From Nemertoderma westbladi (lineage: Eukaryota > Xenacoelomorpha > Nemertodermatida > Nemertodermatidae), in NCBI GenBank assembly GCA_032718475.1, contig JAUCBJ010003212.1:1-64000 (forward strand): DNA of 64,000 nt, given 5' to 3'. Within the stretch, counting starts at the first letter, position 1; each line of letters starts with the position of its first letter. Shown piece by piece: positions 50,744 to 60,301 of the stretch. The notes beneath the pieces are model-generated. The model was not told the DNA's origin, searched no databases, and was given only the letters and a program-made list of their open reading frames with translations. The translations under genes and the position numbers were made by a program.

Positions 50744-51975
50744 AACAGCGGATATATGAATCAAAATTTTAAAATCTCAGATGTCAGGATCTCAATGATA
50801 TATTTCATTGATGAATATATACCGGTACAGTATATGTTAAATTTGTATAGGGGTGGTAAATCCACTTACCATCCCTTCTGTACGCCCTTGCTAATACTTA
50901 TTACCATTACTATTAAATAATTACTATTACCTTTGAAATGGAGGTGCTGTTTCTCCAGTCTAAGAAACTTTGGGCTTCTTAATTAGGCCGTATTTATTTG
51001 TGGGAATGTGGGATGACCCTGCCCCAATCTCAGATGGGTGGATCTGTCTGTAAGAGCTAGTCTGATTTTCGACAAGCCTTCGAGCAGCACAAAATTTTAC
51101 AATTGAATAAGACCATTTCCAAAAAGGCATTCACTTTACAGATATGAATAAAATTGCTAAAATAGTTTTTTGATATATTTTTAGCAAGGATGAAAATTTT
51201 TTTGAATTTTATTCTTTTTTTAACAAAGTTATTTTTGAACAAAGAAAAATGGTATTATCTGAAATAGTAAACACATATATCTCAGAATGACCTTTTTCAT
51301 GATAAAATGGTATTTCTCCGCGAATTTTAACTGAAATGAGTTGAAATTTGGTACACTTGCTCAGAATACTTTTGTCCATAAATCCTCTCAACAAATTTTG
51401 CCTCAATCTGGCCTCAATCTCTGGAGCCTTTTTAGATCAAAAAGGCTTAAAAATAGCCCTTTTTGGGCATTTTTGTTCTAAAAAAGTTCCAGAGCATATT
51501 AATCAAAATTTGTTCAGAAGAATTGGATGTAGGGGTCTTCTGAACTTATATTACAAATTTCGGGAAATTTCAACAAATCTTGGAGAAGAAATAACTTTTG
51601 GCGCAAAAAGGCACTTTTGACCATTACAGTGCCAATTTTGGGCTAATTTTAAAATATTTGGTTTGGCTATTCTTAAACAACCCATACGATGTTTAGTAGC
51701 ACAACAAATACTTTTCACCCAATTTTAAGTTCCAGAAACACAAAATTGTGAGGTTCCATTTGGGGGTGCTAGCTCCCCCCATAAATTTGATTATCACGCT
51801 TTTATCCGCCCTTGTAAATTCCTTCACGTTGCCATAAATGTTGAGCAACTTTTACGGCAACTTTTTTTTTTACATACACATCGTGTTTACACAGAGCAAC
51901 TTGATTCAAAAATCAAAAGGTCAATAAAAAAAGTCAATCAAAGTGTTGATACGTGTAATCCGTCCTTAAGCAAGA

Positions 51976-52305
51976 TCAAAATCCATCTGGTCGTGATCCT
52001 ATGCTTCCATTATGAACGAGTTTGTTGCCTCTTGCCTCCATAATAGAAGGCCTCCATAACTTGCGGTCAGACAAACAACAGTTCACTTTAATGGATATCT
52101 TTGTGCAGAACGTTGCTGGTAGCAGTAGTAATGGATTCTTTATGAACTCGTACGCTAGATCATCCTCAGGTTCAACCTTTAGATACCCCAAGTTATAATC
52201 ATCAAAAACCTTCCTAGCTCTGCCACCCACCATGAAGCCGCCAGCTTCTTTACAGGTTGCACTATCTACCCACAACGGAGACGCCAGCTTCTTTACAGGT
52301 TGCAC
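51976..52305 (-). CDS. Unrecognised 109-codon ORF, copy B
   Basis: Identical translation to the ORF at 43100-43429. It overlaps the start of the 43-bp minisatellite in the same way. No known domain was recognised. Kept as a possible exon or remnant of a larger gene only because its unique part has a protein-like composition. Confidence 0.25.
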   Translation of the reverse strand: MQPVKKLASPLWVDSATCKEAGGFMVGGRARKVFDDYNLGYLKVEPEDDLAYEFIKNPLLLLPATFCTKISIKVNCCLSDRKLWRPSIMEARGNKLVHNGSIGSRPDGF

Positions 52306-53893
52306 TATCTACCCACCATGAAGCCACACCAGCTTCTTTACAGGTTGCGCTATCTACCCACCATGGAGCCACCAGCTTCTTTACAGGTTGCACTATCTAC
52401 CCACCATGGAGCCACCAGCTTCTTTACAGGTTGCACTATCTACCCACCATGAAGCCACACCAGCTTCTTTACAGGTTGCGCTATCTACCCACCATGGAGC
52501 CACCAGCTTCTTTACAGGTTGCACTATCTACCCACCATGGAGCCGCCAGCTTCTTTACAGGTTGCACTATCTACCCACCATGAAGCCACCAGCTTCTTTA
52601 CAGGTTGCGCTATCTACCCACCATGGAGCCACCAGCTTCTTTACAGGTTGCGCTATCTACCCACCATGGAGCCACCAGCTTCTTTACAGGTTGCACTATC
52701 TACCCACCATGGAGCCGCCAGCTTCTTTACAGGTTGCGCTATCTACCCACCATGGAGCCGCCAGCTTCTTTACAGGTTGCGCTATCTACCCACCATGAAG
52801 CCGCCAGCTTCTTTACAGGTTGCGCAATCTACCCACCATGAAGCCGCCAGCTTCTTTACAGGTTGCGCTATCTACCCACCATGGAGCCACCAGCTTCTTT
52901 ACAGGTTGCGCTATCTACCCACCATGGAGCCGCCAGCTTCTTTACAGGTTGCACTATCTACCCACCATGAAGCCACCAGCTTCTTTACAGGTTGCGCTAT
53001 CTACCCACGATGGAGCCACCAGCTTCTTTACAGGTTGCGCTATCTACCCACCATGGAGCCGCCAGCTTCTTTACAGGTTGCGCTATCTACACACCATGAA
53101 GCCACCAGCTTCTTTACAGGTTGCGCTATCTTCCCACCATGGAGCCACCAGCTTCTTTACAGGTTGCGCTATCTACCCACCATGGAGCCGCCAGCTTCTT
53201 TACAGGTTGCACTATCTACCCACCATGGAGCTACCAGCTTCTTACAGGTTGCGCTATCTACCCACCATGAAGCCGCCAGCTTCTTTACAGGTTGCACTAT
53301 CTACCCACCATGGAGCCGCCAGCTTCTTTACAGGTTGCGCTATCTACCCACAATGGAGCCACCAGCTTCTTTACAGGTTGCGCTATCTCCCCACCATGGA
53401 GCCGCCAGCTTCTTTACAGGTTGCGCTATCTACCCACCATGGAGCCGCCAGCTTCTTTACAGGTTGCGCTATCTACCCACCATGGAGCTGCCAGCTTCTT
53501 TACAGGTTGCGCTATCTACCCACCATGAAGCCGCCAGCTTCTTTACAGGTTGCGCTATCTACCAACCATGGAGCCACCAGCTTCTTTACAGGTGCGCTAT
53601 CTACCCACCATGGAGCCACCAGCTTCTTTACAGGTTGCGCTATCCACCCACCATGGAGCCGCCAGCTTCTTTACAGGTTGCGCTATCTACCCACCATGGA
53701 GCCACCAGCTTCTTTACAGGTTGCGCTATCTACCCACCATGGAGCCACCAGCTTCTTTACAGGTTGCGCTATCTACCCACCATGGAGCCGCCAGCTTCTT
53801 TACAGGTTGCGCTATCTACCCACCATGAAGCCACCAGCTTGTTTACAGGTTGCGCTATCTACCCACCATGGAGCCGTCAGCTTCTTTACAGAT
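52226..53893. repeat. 43-bp minisatellite, copy B
   Basis: About 38 copies of the same 43-bp unit as in copy A, with the same order of variant units except for the missing 12-unit block. Copy B retains 13 bp (near 53840) that copy A lacks at 45478. Open + strand frames up to 493 codons are products of the repeat. Confidence 0.95.
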
Positions 53894-54162
53894 TACGCTA
53901 TCTCTTTCTTTATACTTATTTCTACAAATGTTATGGTTACAGTATAGCACACTTGAAACCGGGGTATCAGGCAGCTAATACTACCTCAAAAATAAACTAG
54001 CGTAGCACCTAGTGCCTCAGCACCCAGTACTACCGTAGTACCTGGTGCCTCGGCACCCAGTACTACCATAGAATAAACCTCCTAGGCATCAGGCGCTACT
54101 GTAGTATTAAGCGCCTAGGCAATTGGTACTAACTAGCGGCAACAGTCTAGCTGCCCTGCAAA

Positions 54163-54460
54163 CAGTCAACGTAAAACTAACGTTAAAATTGTGTCTCAGT
54201 TTCGTTAAAATCTAACAATGACAAAACTAACAATAATCAAACGTTAATGACCGTTACAATTTTGTTGGAAATCAACAATTAGTAACTCAACTATAATCAA
54301 ACGTTCAATTAGCGTTATAGTTTAGTTGAAAAATAACGCTTTCAAACTTCCTCTAATCAAACGTTATATTGCCGTTGATTTTCAGTTAGAAAACAACGTA
54401 TCAAAATTTTAAATATTTCAACGATAGATGAACGTTACACTTAAGTTGGAAATTCACAGA
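54163..54460. repeat. Diverged 60-bp tandem repeat
   Basis: AATCAAACGTT recurs exactly every 60 bp (54235, 54295, 54355), with a degenerate fourth occurrence near 54415. Each is followed about 10 bp later by a CGTT block and AGTTGGAAA-like or AGTTGAAAA-like sequence. About 4.5 copies are visible. It starts just after the right breakpoint of segmental copy B. Confidence 0.85.
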
Positions 54461-55064
54461 AAACATGTCATGCACTCCTTAAATTGTGATTGGTTTAATA
54501 ATTTTGGCGGGAACATCAGGATGTCAGTGTCAGGTACCCTATATACACAGCAGTACAGTTTACTGAGCTGCAATGAAATACTGTTTGTGTACTGGTTTTG
54601 CGCTGATGGCCTAGCTTAGTTGTCAGTCAGGGAAGCCTACCGTAGTACCGGTACCAGTACTAGCAGTAAGCATAAATGCAGTAATGTTAGTTACCATTCT
54701 GGTACCGGTAATGTTTGTGACCTGAGTCAGATCAGAAGTAACCTACCGGTACCGCTGTACCGATACACCGGCACCATTACACCAGTAGCGCAGTACAGCA
54801 GTAGGCGAGAGGGCTACACAGCTAGCAGCTACGGCAGGCAGTTGGCCTTGCACTTCTGACTTCTGCACTTCCCGGACAGCCGGACCCAGTACCAGTACAG
54901 CAGTAAGCCTAAGCTACCGGCAGACCAGTACAGTTGCACGCTCATACGGTTCAGCTCAGCGGTAGGCCTATGTCATGTCAGAGCTCAGACAGTCAGAGCC
55001 AGTATGCAGGTGAGGTATGGCAGTATGGAGTCCGAGTATGCAGTATGAGGTATGCCTGCACCGG
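54461..55064. other. Unique sequence rich in GTACCGGTAC-like motifs
   Basis: Contains many short, overlapping TACCGGTAC and CAGTAC motifs (54640-54920). No gene can be supported. A 5' exon of the DUF4806-like gene could lie here, but I could not identify one. Confidence 0.4.
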
Positions 55065-55157
55065 TAGGGTAAGACGGGGTAAAATGGGACATGGGGTAAA
55101 ATGGGACATGTCGGGGTAAAATGGGACATGGGGTCCCATTTTACCCCGTCTTACCCT
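55065..55157. repeat. Perfect inverted repeat GGGTAAGACGGGGTAAAATG
   Basis: The left arm AGGGTAAGACGGGGTAAAAT plus GGGAC is exactly matched by the reverse complement GTCCCATTTTACCCCGTCTT plus ACCCT at 55132-55156. The loop of about 40 bp contains two more GGGGTAAAATGGGACATG copies. A further copy (AAAATGGGACATGG) lies near 55210. Such structure suggests remnants of a small inverted-repeat transposon. Confidence 0.8.
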
Positions 55158-55411
55158 AGATATGCAGATAGGCCTGTCCTGTCTGCCTACGTAAGACAGT
55201 AAGACTGGGTAAAATGGGACATGGCGACATGGGGTACCGGTAGGCTACCAGTAAAATGGGGGGACAGCGGACAGGCATAATTTTGCTCATTTTTTTTTTA
55301 AAGGATAGCCTACTTTTAGCTAGGACAGAAGTAGTACCGGTACTACGGCAGTAAGGTACAGTCAGCCAGATTAAGTTTTTGTCCAGCCAGATAAAATCAC
55401 ACTTTTTTCCA

Positions 55412-58400
55412 GCCAGTTCATGGAAATACCAGCCAGATGCTGGTTTGGATTCGAGAGGATGAGGAAAAACGGTTTATCGGCGGATGATAGTTGGCCGCCC
55501 CTAATAGTGGAGATAATATACAAAGGTAGGTCATGGTAACTATTACAATTTAAATACCTAAATACTAATTAAATTTATAATATTATTAAATTAAATACTA
55601 AATACTAATTAAAATAACTTTTACAATTCAAGTGATATTCATAAATTTATACGATACAATCCATTATTCAAGTGATATTCTTAAGTAATATTAACATTAA
55701 CATTATGTAGGATGTAGGATATGTAATATAGCCTATTTCAGTATTTAGCTGTATCCCTGTATCATTATCTTTAATCGGACCAGATGATTTACATTTTAGG
55801 AGCATTTAATGATGTGGAAGAACGTTGTGTTCGCGCCACTAAGTACGACACCGATAATGTACTGTCAGAAGTGGAAGAGGAAAGAGGAAGGGGAAAACGG
55901 AAAACTTGTCCACGCAACTTGTAAGCGGATTTAAATTTAATTTGTGTTTTCATTTTATTATTTATTTCGGAGGAGTAATACATTATAGGACTAGGACACT
56001 ATAATGTTGTGATACATGCATTTATATTATCCATACAATCGTTGCTTCATTAGTATAGTGGCGAGTAAAGTCAAAGTGAAGTTCACTATAATATCACATG
56101 TTCAGTTAAAAAAATAATAAAAAAAGACCTGACATTAAAATGGTCTTGCTGTCTTTCTTACAGTACCGGTGTCCTTTACTGGTCCTACGAGACAGGGGGG
56201 GGGGGGGGGGGGGGACTGGACGCAGATTCGCCTCGGCGAATTCTTATCTCGCCTCAATGTTAAATTATCTATTTAGGGAAAGGAGCAGGTTACAGTAGCA
56301 CGTTATTCTAACCAAAACAATAAACGAAAGTCAATAGAACAGGTTACAGTTTTATTTTTGAGAGTAATCAGCTGTTATTTGCATCCATTTTCCCCTGGAG
56401 AGGGATGAAATTTGATTGCGTCTAAAGTCCCCCCCTATCTGGGTCCTACTGGTCCTTTAAAGTATTATTAATAACATATTTCAGGGACTATCCGGGATAC
56501 TCTGATCCTGACAATGATTGTTCCGTTACTAAGAGACCAAAAACGGGTATAACGCCACCGGCAGCACCAGTATCTGTGGTTCTAAGTTTACCTGACTATC
56601 CCGTTAATCCTCCCAATTATGAGGGCTTTACGCACCCAACTACAACAACAACCTACCCACTCCAGGTCGACACTCCAACTTTGAGTAATCCCAGTCAATC
56701 CCCACGCCCAACATCCGATATTGAGTTTGTGGGAAAAGAATCGAACAGTTCTCGACCAATAGGAATGCGGAGCGGAGAAACAGGTATATAATTTATGTAC
56801 TATGTTCATTTTAGACCCTACCTACTGTCAAATTATTAACTGATTCTTAACCCTTGGAAGGTTGGGCCGATTGAAATTGAAGGGCTTTTCTGGTGGTCGC
56901 TGATTTATGTCAGTTTCCATTCCATGTTTGATTAATTCAAATTAATTAATCCTCCCAATTATACCCATAAAGGTTTTACGCACCCAACTACAACAACAAC
57001 CTACCCACTCCAAGTCGACACTCCAACTTTGAGTACCGGTAATCCCAGTCAATCCCCACGCCCAACATCCGATATTGAGTTTGTGTTAAAAGAATCGAAC
57101 CGTTCTCGACCAATAGGAATGCGGAGCGGAGAAACAGGTATATAATTTATGTTAGGGGTGTGCCGGATATCCGGCCGGATTTTGAGAAAAAAATCCGGTT
57201 CCGACCGTTTTCAATTCGGATTTAAACATAAGCAAATACAATGAAACTCAATACAATTTCTTTCATAGTTTGTATAATATCATTGCTTGTGTGTCATTTC
57301 TCATTTTCCAACTTTTTACCCTAAAGCTTTATCTTCTGAGAAAGCCACCCTTTTTAATGGCAAAACCCCCGAAATAACCAGAATAATTCCCAATAATATT
57401 TCCCGTTGCTATTTGAAAATTTAAACCGAAATAGGTACAAATTACAGATCCATGAATTTATGTATATATGTCTGTCTTAATATCCTTCTAATATCCTAAT
57501 ATTCGGCTAATATCCTTCTATATTTTTGACAGACAGATCTTTTCAAGCATGAAATTTGAAATTATTTAAGGACATTGACTGCATAATGCATATAATCATA
57601 ATGTTCTAGCATGGGAGAGAAATACCTCAGCTCGTTTATCTGCGATGGAGAGGGAGCTTAGTTTCATGAGAGAAATTTTAGAAAAATACAAGTTGCAAAA
57701 ACATGAACCAACTGGTCCGTCAACATTGCCTGTGCAATGTGTGGATGAGCTACGGAAATGGGAGAAGGCTCTAGAGAGGAGAAACTTATATAAAGCCACA
57801 GTTAGTACAGTAACTATTTTAACCTGTACACCTGACCTTTTTTAGCCACGGGAGAACCAGTACTCCTATATGGGAGTCCATATACTGGGCTCTAAGACGG
57901 TCATATGCTCATCAGACCCTATGCAAATTTGAAGGTATCTCATTGGTCCCCTCAAGCTTGATACTTGAACAGAGCCGCCTCCGATTACCAGGATATTGCT
58001 TTCGCCGTCAGGAGCAGTCTGTGCTCAATCTGGGGCTTTGACTGTAGAGCAGACAGACGGGCAAATCCTGTCTGACAAGACTTAATAGTATGTTATGGTT
58101 CCCTGGCTTCGTGTCTCAGCCTACATAATATTATTCGGTACCTACCCACAGCTTAGGTCTATATTACTGTAACATTAATTGAATAACTAAAAGTATGGGT
58201 CAAAAATGACCCGGTCAGGTGTTCCCGTTCGCAAAATTTTTGTTTCGAAATAAAAAAATAACGAATAAACCCCACACACTACTTTTTGGCACGTTTGTAG
58301 GCAATAAGGATATAAACAAAGTCATAGAAGCTCGGAGCCCCAGCCCCTATTACAAGTGGCGCAATCCGTGGAAACAAAGTCCTTCGGGTCACTTTTGACC

Positions 58401-58704
58401 CGGTCAGGTGTACTTGGGTTAAATGTTATATTTTAAATCATAGCGCTAATAAATTTATATGTTTACTTTCTTTTACCTTCTTCAGCCTTCTAGTTAGATT
58501 TATTAAACTGGCACGTTATTTTTATTTTTCAGATAGCAGAAATATCCGATAGAACGTATGCTACCGACGTGACTAAGGCCGCCACAAATATAGGAAACTC
58601 GTTATTATCCAATACTGTGGCCCAAAGATTTTCGAAGACTGGGCGTCGGAGCACCAAAGAATCCTTTGAGGATTCATGCCCACGTCTGTTGGCCTGTTTT
58701 AAAC
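55412..58704 (+). CDS. DUF4806-type protein gene, multi-exon, ends uncertain
   Basis: Predicted exons: about 55412-55525, 55800-55920, 56485-56783, 57610-57800 and 58533-58704, with optional 56973-57137. All internal junctions are GT..AG with matching phases (1, 2, 1, 0). The joined product reads EIPARCWF...SWPPLIVEIIYKG, AFNDVEERCVRATKYDTDNV, an RGRGKRK basic stretch, a Pro/Thr/Ser-rich linker, a helix with MERELSFMREILEKYKLQ, then LPVQCVDELRKWEKALERRN and SNTVAQRFSKTGRRSTKESF. That order (a VPxxW...WPP-like head, a KRK patch, a C-terminal helical domain) fits DUF4806 proteins of invertebrates, whose function is unknown. The first exon is missing or unrecognised, and the last exon is unclear: the frame stays open past 58704 to 58904. 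A LINE remnant lies in the fourth intron. Confidence 0.65.
56946..57154 (+). repeat. Tandem duplication of an exon and its donor site
   Basis: Near-copy of 56604-56802, including the CAG|GTATATAATTTATG donor. Two insertions of 6 bp (one being TACCGG near 57037) keep the reading frame. With the acceptor ATAAAG|GT at 56972, the copy makes a 165-bp exon (56973-57137) whose two borders are both phase 1. It could be included after the 56485-56783 exon without shifting the frame. The acceptor has a poor pyrimidine tract, so its use is uncertain. Confidence 0.75.
57850..58045 (+). mobile_element. LINE remnant, family 1, within an intron
   Basis: Nucleotide match to 5190-5440: ACTCCTATATGGGAGTCCA, then TCTCATTGGTCCCCTCAAGC, then GATATTGCTTTCGCCGTCAG. 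Short internal deletions and frameshifts are present. It lies in the intron between the 57800 donor and the 58533 acceptor, on the same strand as the gene. Confidence 0.8.
58194..58418. repeat. Direct repeat with GGGTCA...TGACCC palindromes
   Basis: GGGTCAAAAATGACCCGGTC at 58197 and GGGTCACTTTTGACCCGGTC at 58388 are direct repeats, both followed by AGGTGT. Each is itself a palindrome. A TTAA follows the second copy (58418). This resembles subterminal sequences of piggyBac-type elements, but no matching opposite end was found. Confidence 0.35.
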
Positions 58705-58904
58705 GTAAGAACATTTTACTTATAGGGCCTATAATATTATTAATATTAAAAATATTTATAAGGCGCCCTATATACTGTGTTCTAGGCGCAAAATTGAAAA
58801 AGAAAGATATAACTGTATTTAATACAGTACAACACGTTGTGGGGCCTTCGTGCAGCAAAAATGCAAGCCATTTCAGCGAACAATTATCCTTATACTATGG
58901 CTAG

Positions 58905-60301
58905 TTATATATATTAATATTATTGGATATTGGCTTCCGACACACACACACACACACACATACGTACTAAACGTGTAAATTGCGGACAACCGCCTGAGAT
59001 AGCCAAACTGGGGACATGCTCATATTTCAACAAAAATAACTTTTTTCGAAAGTTAATGTCATTTTTCATTTAATTTTATCACTCTTAACTTCCTCCAATA
59101 GTATCGATTTGTAGATTTCGTTTTTATTCGATCTCGCCCCAGTAATGCAAAACGGGGACACATCTCTGACGTCACACAGCGTTTCACTGTCAACCACTTT
59201 TCTCCAACCAAATGGGGACATATTATTGTCACTCCGGTCTCCATCAAAATATTATGTTCCATTTTTATACAACAAGTGTTTATACTTTCGGATTGCACCT
59301 CCCACCTACTACTCGGGGAATGAATCGCTAACTTTTCTAAATAAACCAAATTTGAATTTGTGTGGCTATAAAAGGGCCTGTTGGTCCATTGATACCAATG
59401 AATTTCATAGTTTATACGAATCAGGGGATTGTGACCATCATATTGGATATATTCAATATTTTTGTATCAGGCCTTCTGGCAGCCAAACACTGATTTTTAG
59501 GTGTACCCCGTTATCGCGCTTTAAGTATTTTTTTGACGGATTCGGATTATCTATCTAACCTAACTATTAATCTTGAATTAAGTTAGAAATAAATTAGACT
59601 CCTTTCCTAGGAAACTACAAATAATACAATAGGCCTATGTGTGAATACTGAATACTTTAATTAATATATCAATATAAAACCGCTGTTCCCCAAATGGCAA
59701 TTGATAACACAGGTATTTTAATACCTATGTATTTGTTTTAATACCTTTAAAACTTAATTTTTGTTGCTTAGAATTATGTAGTTGGGCCTGTTATCCATCG
59801 TATAATGGGTCATTGCAAGCACATTGTTTCAACGTCATCTATTGCAGGAGCAGCGCATTGTATTTAGGCATATTTACTGTACAGCATTGTATCCACTGTG
59901 TAGGCCTACAGTACGAGTCCAAGATACCCAACTTACCCATCCCAAACTGGGGACTTTTAATTGGCCTTTTCCAGGTGCATGAGACAATGTTCCCATGGAA
60001 ACACAATCTGCGTGTTAAGCTTTGTTAGGTTTTTAACGTAGAAGTGGGGACAGCAGGGGAAATGGGATGGCAGCATCCGTGCGATTTCTTGGAAAATGAG
60101 AATATTAGTTTTGTGCATTTGTAAGTTCGTTATTAATCATATAATAGGGGACAGACACGTCTGTGCCTTATTATTGCCGGTAAGAGAGAGCTTGTGTTCT
60201 CCGCGAGTTTTAATTAAATATTTTCAGTGAAATATTTGTTTTACCAATTTGTTTCTATTGACTGTATTTCATCGCTGAACCTGTTCTAATCATCGAAAAC
60301 A
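58905..60301. other. Intergenic sequence between the two right-hand genes
   Basis: Includes a (CA)n microsatellite at 58940-58960. An open frame at 59145-59558 (about 137 codons, Cys- and Tyr-rich) shows no family resemblance and no splice-site support. The rest is AT-rich. The last C-terminal exon of the DUF4806-type gene may lie here unseen. Confidence 0.45.

Larger units (their letters stand above)
47598..54153. repeat. Segmental duplication, copy B (about 6.56 kb)
   Basis: Direct counterpart of 38723-45782. Collinearity starts exactly at the TAA of the CHCHD2-like frame and ends after AACAGTCTAGCTG at about 54153, where the flanks diverge. The difference in length is accounted for mainly by the shorter 43-bp minisatellite. 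With so few differences, the copy is either recent or an unmerged second haplotype in the assembly. Confidence 0.95.

Noticed and set aside
59145-59558. 137-codon open frame between the two right-hand genes
   Set aside because: No resemblance to known families, no splice sites in phase, and composition like the surrounding AT-rich DNA.
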